A stretch of 64,000 bases of DNA from G965205255 sp965205255 (lineage in GTDB: Bacteria; Pseudomonadota; Gammaproteobacteria; Pseudomonadales; Endozoicomonadaceae). Shown here piece after piece: positions 32,013-41,385 of the stretch. How positions within the stretch are numbered: the first letter of the stretch is position 1; the number at the start of each line of letters is the position of its first letter. The notes under the pieces are model-generated. The model was not told where the DNA came from. It did no database searches and saw only the letters and a list, made by a program, of their open reading frames with translations. Made by a program: the position numbers and the translations under genes. The stretch spans positions 1,302,001 through 1,366,000 of the forward strand of contig OZ242051.1 of assembly GCA_965205255.1 (NCBI GenBank), given 5' to 3'.

Positions 32013-33083
32013 TTAAACTTCAGTTGCATCAGTAAACAAGTGTTTGTCTGCTTCTTTTTGAAGTCGGATTCCAAGCTGTTCTTCTACGATAGAATCATTA
32101 TTTTCTTCACTGATATAGTTGTTCCTTTCTTCTGGTAAAATATCCAAACGCTTAAACAGCTGCACATCATGATTTTTATCAGGGTTTTCTGTTGTTAATA
32201 GCTTTTCTCCATAAAACAGTGAATTAGCGCCTGCAAAAAATGCAAGCGCCTGGGTCTGGTCATTCATGGAAGTGCGTCCGGCAGATAATCTAACATGCGA
32301 TTTGGGCATCATAATTCGGGCAACAGCAATACAGCGAATAAATTCAAAAGGGTCAAGATCTTCTGCATTTTCCAAAGGTGTACCTTTTGCTTTAACCAGC
32401 ATATTAACGGGCACGCTCTCTGGGTGCCCCGAAAGGTTAGCCAACTGCATAAGAAGGCCTGCACGGTCACGCCGTGTTTCACCCAACCCCATAATACCAC
32501 CAGCACAAACCTTAACTCCTGAATCTCTGACATATTTCAGCGTTTCAAGTCTGTCGACATAACTTCTTGTAGTAATAATACTGTCATAAAACTCAGGGGA
32601 GGTATCAAGATTATGATTATAATAATCCAGCCCGGCTTCTTTCAATGCCTCCGCCTGCTCTTTGGAGAGCTTCCCTAAAGTTACACAAGTTTCAAGACCT
32701 AACGCTTTAACACCTTTCACCATTTCAAGCACATAAGGAAAATCTTTATTTGACGGGTGTTTCCAGGCAGCTCCCATACAAAACCGGGTTGCTCTGCCAG
32801 CTTTTGCCTGTCTGGCTTTTTCAATAACGGCCTGAACCTGCATAAGCTTTTCTTTTTCCAGCCCCGTATTGTAGCGCCCACTCTGCGGACAATACTTGCA
32901 GTCTTCCGGACATGCACCCGTTTTAATTGATAACAACGTGCTGATCTGAACACGGTTTGGATCAAAGTAAGCACGATGTATTTGCTGTGCCTTAAACAAA
33001 AGGTCATTAAAGGGAAGCGCAAATAAAGCCTCTACTTCGTCTATTGTCCAGTTATTACGAATCATCACATTTACATCTGACAT
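32013..33083 (-). CDS. bioB: Biotin synthase
   Basis: 356 residues, a radical SAM enzyme. IKTGACPEDCKYCPQSGRY gives the CxxxCxxC cluster motif, YNHNLDTSPEFYDSI and VCAGGIMGLGET are typical BioB segments, and RLSAGRTSMNDQTQALAFFAGANS-type residues hold the Arg ligand of the auxiliary [2Fe-2S] cluster. It inserts sulfur into dethiobiotin. It is the first gene of the bioB-F-H-C operon; bioA and bioD are not in the window. Confidence 0.97.
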   Translation of the reverse strand: MSDVNVMIRNNWTIDEVEALFALPFNDLLFKAQQIHRAYFDPNRVQISTLLSIKTGACPEDCKYCPQSGRYNTGLEKEKLMQVQAVIEKARQAKAGRATRFCMGAAWKHPSNKDFPYVLEMVKGVKALGLETCVTLGKLSKEQAEALKEAGLDYYNHNLDTSPEFYDSIITTRSYVDRLETLKYVRDSGVKVCAGGIMGLGETRRDRAGLLMQLANLSGHPESVPVNMLVKAKGTPLENAEDLDPFEFIRCIAVARIMMPKSHVRLSAGRTSMNDQTQALAFFAGANSLFYGEKLLTTENPDKNHDVQLFKRLDILPEERNNYISEENNDSIVEEQLGIRLQKEADKHLFTDATEV

Positions 33084-33123
33084 ACCTAATCCTCACTGGC
33101 ACCAAGTAGCCACTTGGCTCCTG

Positions 33124-33184
33124 TGGTTGACATTTGTTCTTGAAACTGAAGTTATGGTAACCCCTGAAAAAAAACAGTCAACCA
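33124..33184. promoter_or_regulatory. Inverted repeat upstream of bioB
   Basis: tggttgac and gtcaacca (8 bp) are 45 bp apart, just before bioB, with a GGTTACC-like piece between. The position suggests an operator, but it does not match the BirA or BioR consensus well. Confidence 0.3.
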
Positions 33185-33268
33185 TAAAAAAGAATTTAAG
33201 TTGACTGACATGAGAGAAATTGCATACTCAACAAAAGCCGATATTAAGAATGCAGTATGATGAGAACA

Positions 33269-34234
33269 CTATCTCACGGTCATTTGACCTTTATGAGAAC
33301 GACGAGCATGCAAGATTGAGTCATCTCTCTGAAAGGCTTTCCTAGAATTGTTATTTTTCTTGTGTACTTTTTTTCCCGGCAATGATACTTTTTTACGATA
33401 TTGACGTTTAGTATCAGCCTTATCCTGCTTATTTTTTGCCGGCACAGGCTTGGGTAATAACTCGACTAAAGCGCACAGTTCGTCTACTTCTTTCTGATTC
33501 AAATCAGAACACCGGCCTTTTTTCAAATTAATAGGCAACATATAACTGCCGAATCTTACCCGCTTTAGGCGGTTAACATTCAAACCCTGACTCTCCCATA
33601 AACGCCTGACTTCTCTGTTTCTTCCCTCTGCCAGACAAACATGAAACCAGCGGTTAATTCCTTCACCACCTGAATCCACAATATCTGTAAAACGGGCAAG
33701 GCCATCTTCTATTTCAACACCATCAAATAGCCGTTTGGTTTTTTCAGGTGTTACTTCACCAAAAACCCTGACGGCATATTCTCTCTCAATACCCGACGAA
33801 GGGTGCATTAATTTATTTGCCAGCTCTCCATCAGTTGTAAACAGCAACAAACCTGAGGTATTAATATCCAAGCGTCCAACAGCAATCCAACGCTCTCCTT
33901 TTATTTTTGGTAACCGACTAAATACAGTTTGCCTCCCTTCAGGGTCATTGCGTGTACAGATTTCTCCCTCTGCCTTATGGTAAGCGATGACGCGACGGGT
34001 GGGACAATTTATATCAAAATTTGCCACTTTTCGACCATCAATACGAATAATCTCATGCCCTGAAATTCTGACGCCTAACGTCGCTTTTGCACCATCGACA
34101 GTAATGCGTTTTTCCGCAATAAATGTTTCGATTTCCCGTCGGGAACCCAATCCTTTTTGCGCTAAAACTTTCTGTAAACGCTCACCATTGGAAACTTTTG
34201 ATTTTTGTTGATTTTGGATTTTTGAATCTTTCAT
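33269..34234 (-). CDS. rluB: 23S rRNA pseudouridine(2605) synthase
   Basis: About 321 residues. An S4 domain (ERLQKVLAQKGLGSRREIE) is followed by the RsuA/RluB core: IAVGRLDINTSGLLLFTTDG with the catalytic Asp, then ELANKLMHPSSGIEREYAVR. The tail is Lys-rich (QYRKKVSLPGKKVHKKNNN), usual for RluB. Start taken at MKDSKIQ, which has a GAGG ribosome site about 10 bases upstream. Confidence 0.9.
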   Translation of the reverse strand: MKDSKIQNQQKSKVSNGERLQKVLAQKGLGSRREIETFIAEKRITVDGAKATLGVRISGHEIIRIDGRKVANFDINCPTRRVIAYHKAEGEICTRNDPEGRQTVFSRLPKIKGERWIAVGRLDINTSGLLLFTTDGELANKLMHPSSGIEREYAVRVFGEVTPEKTKRLFDGVEIEDGLARFTDIVDSGGEGINRWFHVCLAEGRNREVRRLWESQGLNVNRLKRVRFGSYMLPINLKKGRCSDLNQKEVDELCALVELLPKPVPAKNKQDKADTKRQYRKKVSLPGKKVHKKNNNSRKAFQRDDSILHARRSHKGQMTVR

Positions 34235-34939
34235 AATAAACAACCTCAGAGGAAAACATCTCTGTGATAATATTTGTTTTAAATAAATTAAATGGCAAAC
34301 CACAAGCTTATCTTTTCAAATAGCCAAGCCTACCTTTGCTCAACAGATAACTAAAACACATCATCTGTTATGCCTACATTTGCTATTAACTGCTCATTGT
34401 AACACAGCACGCAATTTTTCAGATAATTCCATCAAATTTTCTACTTACGTACTTTGGCTTTTTATTAACCCTAAAACAAGAAACAGGCTTGTGTTACAAA
34501 AGACCCTGTCATTACTAATTTTGGGTTGGTCTTTATTTTTTTCAAAATATAGATATTCAGGCAACAGCTTTCAATATACCTGAACTACAGATAACTATAA
34601 GTTGAAAACAATATATTTCAAAAACTACCGAGTTGTGAGTTTGTACACTACAATACTCCCAGCTAGTATAATCTAATATTAAAACATGCACCTGACTACT
34701 GTTTTATACAGCATTTTTGACAGGTTGTTATTAAACAAAGTAACGAATGATAGCAGCTCTCTTTTAATTTTAAAATTAAACATTGCATACATTCATATCT
34801 ATACCTCTGTGGAGGTTATGTGTATTAATGTTTGAGGCATTACTGAAAGGTAAAAAAAGGAATAGAAATAAATTAAATATTAATTTTCCAAATAATCTTT
34901 AAACCTCCTTTTAGTATTTGCTGAACAAGGATATATAAA
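34235..34939. other. Intergenic region
   Basis: About 700 AT-rich bases separate two divergent genes (rluB and the SDR gene). A 67-codon frame at 34380-34583 is not convincing. I see no RNA gene or repeat. Confidence 0.4.
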
Positions 34940-35710
34940 ATGAACTTTAACAAAAAGATTATGTTTGTTTCTGGCGCTTCATCAGGCATTGGTTATCAGG
35001 TATGTGTACTTGCCGCAAAAAAAGGTGCCACAATTGTTGCCAGTGCGAGGCGACAAAATTTACTTAAAAAACTAAAAAATGAAATAACCAGGTCTGGCGG
35101 AAAATGTGAAATTTATGCAGCTGATGCCCTTGACGAAAAGCAATCGCTATCTGTTATAGAGCAAGTAAAAGAGCACTTTGGAAAAATTGATATAGCGCTA
35201 CTCAATGTTGGCTATGGCCCTGTGTTAAATCTGTCAGCCTGTTCGACAACTGATGTCACTGGGGACATGCATACAAACTACCATTCTATGGTTAATTACC
35301 TGATACCCTTAATTCAACTCATGAAAAAACAGAGCTCAGGTTTTATTGCTCATACTAACTCACTGGCGGGATTTTTGGGGCTGCCCATGCAAGGACCTTA
35401 TTCTGCAGCTAAATCTGCTTGTCGCATTCTTATAGATACATGCCGTATAGAGCTTAAAGATAACAACATAAAGTTTCTTTCAGTGTACCCAGGTTTTATA
35501 GCGACCGAAGCTGTTGCTGATGACGGCATGCCTGCACCATTTGAAATGTCAGAAGAAAAAGCTGCACATTATATTGTCAGAGCAATAGAAAAAGAGAAAA
35601 GTGATTATTTGTTCCCATTTCCAATGCGCTGGCTCATTCGGCTTGCCAGAGTGATACCAAAGCCATTTTTAAATGCTATCTTAAAATCTCAAACAAATTC
35701 TGACTATTGA
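34940..35710 (+). CDS. Short-chain dehydrogenase/reductase
   Basis: 256 residues. The NAD(P)-binding FVSGASSGIGYQVCVLA (TGxxxGxG type) is followed by VASARR, typical of NADPH binding, then LLNVGYGPV (N-x-G), catalytic Ser in HTNSLAGFLG and YSAAKSACR (YxxxK). KFLSVYPGFIATEAV and a C-terminal hydrophobic/basic stretch (MRWLIRLARVIPKPFLNAIL) resemble membrane-associated lipid reductases such as 3-ketodihydrosphingosine reductase; the substrate is not certain. Confidence 0.85.
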   Translation: MNFNKKIMFVSGASSGIGYQVCVLAAKKGATIVASARRQNLLKKLKNEITRSGGKCEIYAADALDEKQSLSVIEQVKEHFGKIDIALLNVGYGPVLNLSACSTTDVTGDMHTNYHSMVNYLIPLIQLMKKQSSGFIAHTNSLAGFLGLPMQGPYSAAKSACRILIDTCRIELKDNNIKFLSVYPGFIATEAVADDGMPAPFEMSEEKAAHYIVRAIEKEKSDYLFPFPMRWLIRLARVIPKPFLNAILKSQTNSDY

Positions 35711-35966
35711 TATCAACCCTTATCTCTTATTTTGGCATAAGCCCTTGCACTCTCCAGAGAGGAGAACACAAGCTGATCCTCTTCTGACGATACTGGCACC
35801 TAATACTAAAATCTGCTTCTAACTGCCTATTGCGTTACTTTTCTGATCTTACCATTACGCATTAAAGCTCCTCGCAATAACAGGCTTACTCGCCTGTTCA
35901 CCTTTAATAATAATCCATAAAAGTATGCCAATAACAATAGCTGGAAACAGGTTTTGTATAATGCAT

Positions 35967-37322
35967 TTAGTTACCGGCAATCACCATATTATTGATCATA
36001 ACAGAACCTGTATAAGTACTTTTTCTGGGGTCAACATCGTTGCCTACATAAACAATGCCGTTAAACATTTCTTTCAGGTTTCCAGCAATGGTGAGTTCTG
36101 CAACCGGATGTTTTATTATGCCATTTTCCACCCAAAAGCCTGATACACCGCGAGAATAATCACCCGTGACTATATTAACACTACTACCAATAAAGTCCGT
36201 GACTAAAAGCCCTGTATCCATGATTTTCAATAGTTCATCTATGCCACCGGCATTACTATCTATAAACAGGTTTCTAACTCCACCAGCATTGGCCGTACTT
36301 TTCATACCTAATTTCCGGGCTGAGTAAGTGCTTAATATGTAATTGCTGAGTATTCCATCTGTAACAAAGTCTTGCGAGCGTGTTTGAAGACCGTCTCCAT
36401 CGAAACTTCCAGAACCAAAACCTCTTAAAAGATAAGGATTTTCGTGAATATGAACCCAATCAGGAAAAATTCTTTGCCCCAAGGCACCTTTTAAAAAGGA
36501 TGAATCTCGGTAAAGATTTCCACCATTAATAGCGCTAACAAAATGATCAAACAGGCTGGAGGCTACTTCTGCATGGAAAATTACGGGGTAACCTCCTGTA
36601 TTTATTTTACTTCCACCCAAGCGACTAACCGTTCGTTCTGCCGCTTTTCTGCCAATGGAAGCCATATTCTCCAGTGCGCTGGCTTCTATTGATGTGCTAT
36701 ACCAGTGATCGCGCTGCATCTCATCATCTTTTTGAGCAATAAGAACGCAACTGGCACTTTGACGTGATCTTTTACTCTCGCCAAAAAAACCGTGGCTATT
36801 GGCATAGAGATTGCATTCTTGGTAAGTACTAATGCTAGCTCCCTCTGAATTAGTAATTTTGTCACTAAAATCAAATCCTGCCTGCTCACACTCTTTCGCA
36901 AAATTTATAACTTCATCAGCTGTAATATTCCAGGGATGATAAAGATCAAGTTCTGGAAACGTTGTAGCCATTTGATCTGCAACAGCCAGACCGGAATAAG
37001 GGTCATCCTGTGTATAACGCGCAATATTACACGCAGCTGCTACTGTTTTTTTAATCACTTCATCAGACATATCTGAAGTGCTGGCAGACCCTTTGCTTTT
37101 TCCTGAGTAAAAAACAATACTAACTCCTTGGTCTTTATTGAATTCTACAGTCTCAACATCCCCCTTGCGCACTGTAGCTGATAACCCGACGTTACTGGTA
37201 GCACCCACTTCACACGCATCCGCACCAAGCTTTTTTGCTTCAAACAAAATATTTTCTACCAACAATTTAATGCGATGCTGCTCTGCATTGACATCAAATG
37301 AAGTTTGAGTCTGCTTTGTCAT
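35967..37322 (-). CDS. pmbA: Metalloprotease PmbA/TldE
   Basis: About 451 residues. ACEVGATSNVGLSATVRKGD then VETVEFNKDQGVSIVFY, HWYSTSIEASALENMASIG, GNLYRDSSFLKGALGQRIFP, and GDYSRGVSGFWVENGIIKHP near the end are PmbA landmarks. It forms a complex with TldD (which carries the HExxxH zinc site) that degrades modified peptides and antitoxins. tldD is not in the window. Start taken at MTKQTQ because AAGGAG lies 7 bases upstream. Confidence 0.93.
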   Translation of the reverse strand: MTKQTQTSFDVNAEQHRIKLLVENILFEAKKLGADACEVGATSNVGLSATVRKGDVETVEFNKDQGVSIVFYSGKSKGSASTSDMSDEVIKKTVAAACNIARYTQDDPYSGLAVADQMATTFPELDLYHPWNITADEVINFAKECEQAGFDFSDKITNSEGASISTYQECNLYANSHGFFGESKRSRQSASCVLIAQKDDEMQRDHWYSTSIEASALENMASIGRKAAERTVSRLGGSKINTGGYPVIFHAEVASSLFDHFVSAINGGNLYRDSSFLKGALGQRIFPDWVHIHENPYLLRGFGSGSFDGDGLQTRSQDFVTDGILSNYILSTYSARKLGMKSTANAGGVRNLFIDSNAGGIDELLKIMDTGLLVTDFIGSSVNIVTGDYSRGVSGFWVENGIIKHPVAELTIAGNLKEMFNGIVYVGNDVDPRKSTYTGSVMINNMVIAGN

Positions 37323-37494
37323 AAACCCACTCCTTGTATCTCTTATGAATTTCACTCAAGTTCTGTGCTTTTGTAAATAAAGTCTGTCAGCTATTGAAAC
37401 ACTGTATGCATTAAAAATGCAGTCACATAATTTATCATGTGCAATATAAAGTCCTTTTGCTAAAATACCCAAAATATTGAAGGGGCTCCAAGTT

Positions 37495-38142
37495 ATGCTT
37501 GATTACCAAAAAGAATTTATGAATTATTGTATTAAGCACTCTATTCTTCGTTTTGGACAGTTTATCCTTAAATCAGGGCGTCAATCACCCTATTTTTTTA
37601 ATGCCGGATTATTTAATACTGGTCAAGCACTAAACTTTCTGGGAGAAGCTTATCAAAAAGCTTTACAAAATTCTGGTGTTGACTTTGATATTATCTTTGG
37701 CCCAGCCTATAAAGGGATTCCTTTAGCTTGTAGTACAGCTAGCGCCTTTGCCAGAGAAACAGGAAGAAGTATGCCTTGGTGTTTCAATCGTAAAGAAGTC
37801 AAAGATCATGGTGAAGGTGGTGCATTGGTTGGCGCTTCCCTAAGTGGAAAAAAAATAGCCCTAATTGATGATGTGATTACAGCAGGAACAGCCATTGGCG
37901 AGGTGATGCCACTTCTTCATGATGCCAAAGGCATTCTCAGCCTTATTTGTATTGCACTGGACAGACAGGAAAGATCGAACACAAGCGGGCTAAGCGCTGT
38001 TAAAGAAGTTGAAAAACGATGGGGCATTCCTGTTATCAGTATAATTTCGCTTTCTGATATTCTGGTGTATTTAAAGCAAACTCCAGACATGAGTGAGCAA
38101 TTAGAATCCATTGAGCAATACAGGGATGAATATGGCTATTAA
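37495..38142 (+). CDS. pyrE: Orotate phosphoribosyltransferase
   Basis: About 215 residues. QSPYFFNAGLFNTGQAL, FGPAYKGIPLACSTASAFA, KEVKDHGEGGALVGASLSGK (flexible catalytic loop) and VALIDDVITAGTAIGE-like ALIDDVITAGTAIGEVMP (PRPP-binding motif) identify PyrE, which makes OMP from orotate and PRPP. Start chosen at MLDYQK, with AGGGG nine bases upstream. Confidence 0.96.
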   Translation: MLDYQKEFMNYCIKHSILRFGQFILKSGRQSPYFFNAGLFNTGQALNFLGEAYQKALQNSGVDFDIIFGPAYKGIPLACSTASAFARETGRSMPWCFNRKEVKDHGEGGALVGASLSGKKIALIDDVITAGTAIGEVMPLLHDAKGILSLICIALDRQERSNTSGLSAVKEVEKRWGIPVISIISLSDILVYLKQTPDMSEQLESIEQYRDEYGY

Positions 38143-38153
38143 TGCTTTTCGTG

Positions 38154-38780
38154 TCATGTAAAACTCATTCCCTGAATTAATGTTTTCCAGTAATTTGGCC
38201 ATATTGCTGAAGGTGTTGAAGAAAAGCCGCTACGAATAAAGCGCAGGATGCATCCTTCAAGAGTACTCATAATCAGATTACTGGCTGCCAGTTGAGGCAT
38301 ATCAATACGTAATCCATCTTTGATGGTAGCTTCTTTTAATAAGCGACGAAGCTGTAACTCAAAACGTTCACACAACCTTGCATGCCTGATCTTTAACTGA
38401 TCGCTTGCGCCCAAAAGAAAGTGACCACTAAGCACACAAGCCAGTCCATGTGATGTTTCTGATATTTTTATCCATAAACAAGCAATTTCTTCGCAACGGG
38501 TAATAGCTGAAGCTTGGCTATTACGGTTAATCACCTTTTCAATTTTAACTAGCAGTAATGAGTCGGTCAATTCCAGCAGGGTTGAAAGTATACGGTCTTT
38601 GCTTGGAAAATGTTTATAAAGCGCAGCCTCTGACACACCGGAATATTGCGCCAGACGGGAAATAGTAACGGGTGCAAAGGGCTGCTGCTCCAACAATACA
38701 ACCAGCATATTTACAATCTGCCACTTTCTGGACCCCTTTTTAAATAGGGAGGAGCTTTCGATCTCTGAAAAACAATGCAT
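38154..38780 (-). CDS. slmA: Nucleoid occlusion factor SlmA
   Basis: 208 residues of the TetR family. The HTH TISRLAQYSGVSEAALYKHF followed by PSKDRILSTLLE and the C-terminal helices (HGLACVLSGHFLLGASDQLK then IRHARLCERFELQLRRLLKE) match SlmA, which binds DNA sites away from Ter and blocks FtsZ ring assembly over the nucleoid. It is convergent with pyrE, the normal gammaproteobacterial arrangement, but dut is not between it and coaBC. Confidence 0.93.
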   Translation of the reverse strand: MHCFSEIESSSLFKKGSRKWQIVNMLVVLLEQQPFAPVTISRLAQYSGVSEAALYKHFPSKDRILSTLLELTDSLLLVKIEKVINRNSQASAITRCEEIACLWIKISETSHGLACVLSGHFLLGASDQLKIRHARLCERFELQLRRLLKEATIKDGLRIDMPQLAASNLIMSTLEGCILRFIRSGFSSTPSAIWPNYWKTLIQGMSFT

Positions 38781-38829
38781 ACTAAACCTTTTGGTCTCTG
38801 TTTTTTTACGACTGCCCAGACTGCAACTT

Positions 38830-40080
38830 TTAAGCTTTACTTTTTGAACCTTTTGATTCGCTTAAAGTTTGCGCTTGTATAGCAATAAGTTTGATCAGTT
38901 GTCTTGCTATTATAGATTTAGCCACAAGAGGTAATACTGTTATTTTATCACCGTAGAGTACGCTTACTTCATTATTGTCGCTTCCAAAGCCAATATCCTT
39001 ATTGCTGATATCATTAGCGATGATCATATCTAATTGTTTATGCTTCATTTTATTTTTGGCATGAGAGAGTAAATTACAGGTTTCTGCTGCAAACCCAACT
39101 GTAAAAGGCCTATTGATTTCAAGCATGGAAACGCTTTTCAAAATATCAGGATTCCTTACCAGCTCAAGAATAAGCATTTCGCTCGAATTATCCGGATTTT
39201 TTTTAATTTTGCAGTTAGCTGAGTTTGCGGGACGATAGTCTGATACAGCTGCACAGCTAATAAAGATATCACAATACTTTGACCGAAGATTATCCCTGAC
39301 GTGTTGCCACATCTCTCGTGCACTTTCAACGTTTATTCTGTGGACTCTGTCAGGTGTTTGTAAGTTAACAGGTCCGGAGACTAAAGTAACATCAGCACCA
39401 GCCTCCTCAGCAGCTGTGGCTAAGGCGAATCCCATTTTGCCAGAGCTGTGGTTAGAAATGTATCTAACAGGGTCAACAGACTCTCTGGTTGGACCAGCTG
39501 TTATTAAAACACGTCTGCCTGTTAACAGGGAGGTATCAAAAGTGTCGGCTAACTTTTTCGCAATATAATCTGGTTCTGTCATCCGACCAAACCCATAGTC
39601 ACCGCAAGCCTGAAGCCCTTTTTCCGGACCAAAAAGTGTTATACCACGCTGTTTCAAAATAGAAATGTTTCTTTGTGTAGCGTCATTTGCCCACATTCTC
39701 TGATTCATAGCTGGCGCAAGATACAAGGGTGCACTGGAGGCAAGACAAATAGCAGAGAGCAAATTTTTTCCCTGTCCTACAGCCAGTTGAGAAATAAAGT
39801 TAGCAGTAGCTGGTGCTATGAGAATAGAGTCAGCCCACCTAGCCAGCTCAATATGCCCCATACCAGCCTCAGCTTCAGTGTCTAATAAGTTAGTATGAAC
39901 CGGGTTACCGGAAAGCGCCTGTAACGTTAGTGGTGTAATAAACTCACATGCCCCTTCTGTCATAACTACCCTGACATCTGAACCAAAAAATTTGAGAGTT
40001 CTCACCAGTTCAGCTGCCTTATACGCAGCAATACCTCCGGTAATTCCTATAATAATTCTCTTATTACTTAGTCTGCGCAT
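38830..40080 (-). CDS. coaBC: Phosphopantothenoylcysteine decarboxylase/synthetase
   Basis: 416 residues. The N-terminal flavoprotein half has IIIGITGGIAAYKAAELVR, HIELARWADSILIAPATANF and LAPAMNQRMW (PxMNxxMW decarboxylase motif). The C-terminal half has LITAGPTRESVDPVRYISNH, SSGKMG and AAVSDYRP (synthetase). It makes 4'-phosphopantetheine for CoA. It is divergent from rpmB. Confidence 0.96.
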   Translation of the reverse strand: MRRLSNKRIIIGITGGIAAYKAAELVRTLKFFGSDVRVVMTEGACEFITPLTLQALSGNPVHTNLLDTEAEAGMGHIELARWADSILIAPATANFISQLAVGQGKNLLSAICLASSAPLYLAPAMNQRMWANDATQRNISILKQRGITLFGPEKGLQACGDYGFGRMTEPDYIAKKLADTFDTSLLTGRRVLITAGPTRESVDPVRYISNHSSGKMGFALATAAEEAGADVTLVSGPVNLQTPDRVHRINVESAREMWQHVRDNLRSKYCDIFISCAAVSDYRPANSANCKIKKNPDNSSEMLILELVRNPDILKSVSMLEINRPFTVGFAAETCNLLSHAKNKMKHKQLDMIIANDISNKDIGFGSDNNEVSVLYGDKITVLPLVAKSIIARQLIKLIAIQAQTLSESKGSKSKA

Positions 40081-40431
40081 AAGCTCTTCAACAAATACTG
40101 AGTGGTTAAATGCTGTCTATTATTAACAGTTATTGCACTTAAGTACAGAGTGATCGAAAAAACATCTGTTTTTCAAATCAAATTTATGATTAATCAGGAT
40201 CTCAAAGTAATTTATTTTTGCAAAACAAATAAAAACATGTTAAAAATACGCCCCTTTAAGGAAAAATCCTGCCTTGTTAAGACAATCTGAAATGTAGTCT
40301 CAATAAATGACTTCAGAACAGGCAAACAATGTTATATTAGTTATGCTAAAGATGTCCGTTTTTGCAAGCACATGATTAACTTAGTAAAACGCTTACCCAT
40401 CAAGGTTGGCAAGCAGTTAGAGAGGTCAAAT

Positions 40432-40668
40432 ATGTCTAAAGTTTGCCAGGTAACAGGCAAAAAACCACAAGTCGGCAATAATGTGTCGCATGCGAAGAAC
40501 AGAACAAGACGGAGATTCTTGCCAAATCTTCATACTCATCGCTTTTGGGTAGAAGAAGAGAAGCGTTTTGTTAAACTGCGTATTTCTTCAAAAGGAATGC
40601 GTATTATTGATAAAAAAGGTATCACTGTAGTTTTGTCTAAGCTTCGTGCTCAAGGTGAAAAAGTCTGA
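40432..40668 (+). CDS. rpmB: 50S ribosomal protein L28
   Basis: 78 residues starting MSKVCQVTGKKPQVGNNVSH; RTRRRFLPNLHTHRFW and LRISSKGMRIIDKKG are standard L28 segments. The start has a nearby GAGAGG ribosome site. It is followed by rpmG 29 bases later. Confidence 0.97.
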   Translation: MSKVCQVTGKKPQVGNNVSHAKNRTRRRFLPNLHTHRFWVEEEKRFVKLRISSKGMRIIDKKGITVVLSKLRAQGEKV

Positions 40669-40697
40669 TACTTTGTGTCATTTGGAGAAAATAAATC

Positions 40698-40868
40698 ATG
40701 GCTAAAAAGAGCGGTCGCGAGAAAATCAGACTCGTATCAAGTGCAAATACCGGACACTTTTACACAACGGATAAAAACAAGCGGAATACGCCAGACAAAC
40801 TGGTATTTAAAAAGTATGACCCAGTTATTCGTAAACATGTAGAGTACAAAGAAGCGAAGATTAAGTGA
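40698..40868 (+). CDS. rpmG: 50S ribosomal protein L33
   Basis: 56 residues: MAKKSGREKIRLVSSANTGH, then FYTTDKNKRNTPDKLVFKKY and DPVIRKHVEYKEAKIK. The length and sequence are typical of the Cys-less gammaproteobacterial L33. TTTGGAGAAA 8-10 bases upstream is a good ribosome site. It is in one operon with rpmB. Confidence 0.96.
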   Translation: MAKKSGREKIRLVSSANTGHFYTTDKNKRNTPDKLVFKKYDPVIRKHVEYKEAKIK

Positions 40869-40891
40869 TTTTCCTTTCCTAAAACCGAAAA

Positions 40892-40938
40892 TGCAATCAC
40901 AAAAAAAAGCAGACATAGCCTGCTTTTTTTTGATTGCA
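40892..40938. terminator. Bidirectional terminator after rpmG
   Basis: tgcaatcacaaaaaaaagcag / ctgcttttttttgattgca hairpin with A/T tracts. It lies between convergent rpmG and the H-NS-like gene and can serve both. Confidence 0.85.
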
Positions 40939-40965
40939 GAAAATCATAAAATCAAACAAGTCAAT

Positions 40966-41385
40966 CTATAAATTTTCTACCACGCAATCAAGTCTTTTCT
41001 TACCTGTTCTGTATAAATAGCTCTGAAATTCTTTGGGCAGTCGGCCAATGGTTGTACCTTCCCATTGAACTGTATCACCAGAGAGTGTCTTGAATTCAAA
41101 AACAAACTTTTGTACATTACGACGACGCACAGGCATCTCTAATGAATTTTCAAGATCAGAGACAGATAAACCCTTTTCATCAAGAATTTTCCGTACTTCT
41201 TCTATAGATTTTCGCTTTGCGACCAAGGATTTCTCTTTTTCCTCTCGTTCGCTTACCTTTTCTTTATAAACATCTTTACAACGTTCAATTATTCGCTCAA
41301 CATCACTTAAGTGAAGGTCTTTAAAAAGGCTACGAATTTTCACCTTGCTCGATAGACGATGAATTAAATCTTCGTAAGTATTCAC
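40966..41385 (-). CDS. H-NS-like nucleoid protein
   Basis: 139 residues. The helical, charged N-terminal 85 residues (VSEREEKEKSLVAKRKSIEE) could dimerise. The C-terminal domain FKTLSGDTVQWEGTTIGRLP followed by KEFQSY resembles the H-NS DNA-binding domain (Y/F-x(2)G-x(3)W-x-G-x-G-R-x-P) and keeps the GR loop. Such proteins silence AT-rich foreign DNA. The gene is monocistronic, with a long AT-rich region upstream where autoregulation would be expected. Confidence 0.72.
   Translation of the reverse strand: MNTYEDLIHRLSSKVKIRSLFKDLHLSDVERIIERCKDVYKEKVSEREEKEKSLVAKRKSIEEVRKILDEKGLSVSDLENSLEMPVRRRNVQKFVFEFKTLSGDTVQWEGTTIGRLPKEFQSYLYRTGKKRLDCVVENL

Noticed and set aside
40102..40290. 62-codon frame upstream of rpmB
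   Set aside because: Low-complexity, AT-rich, no ribosome site and no resemblance to RadC or other expected neighbour.
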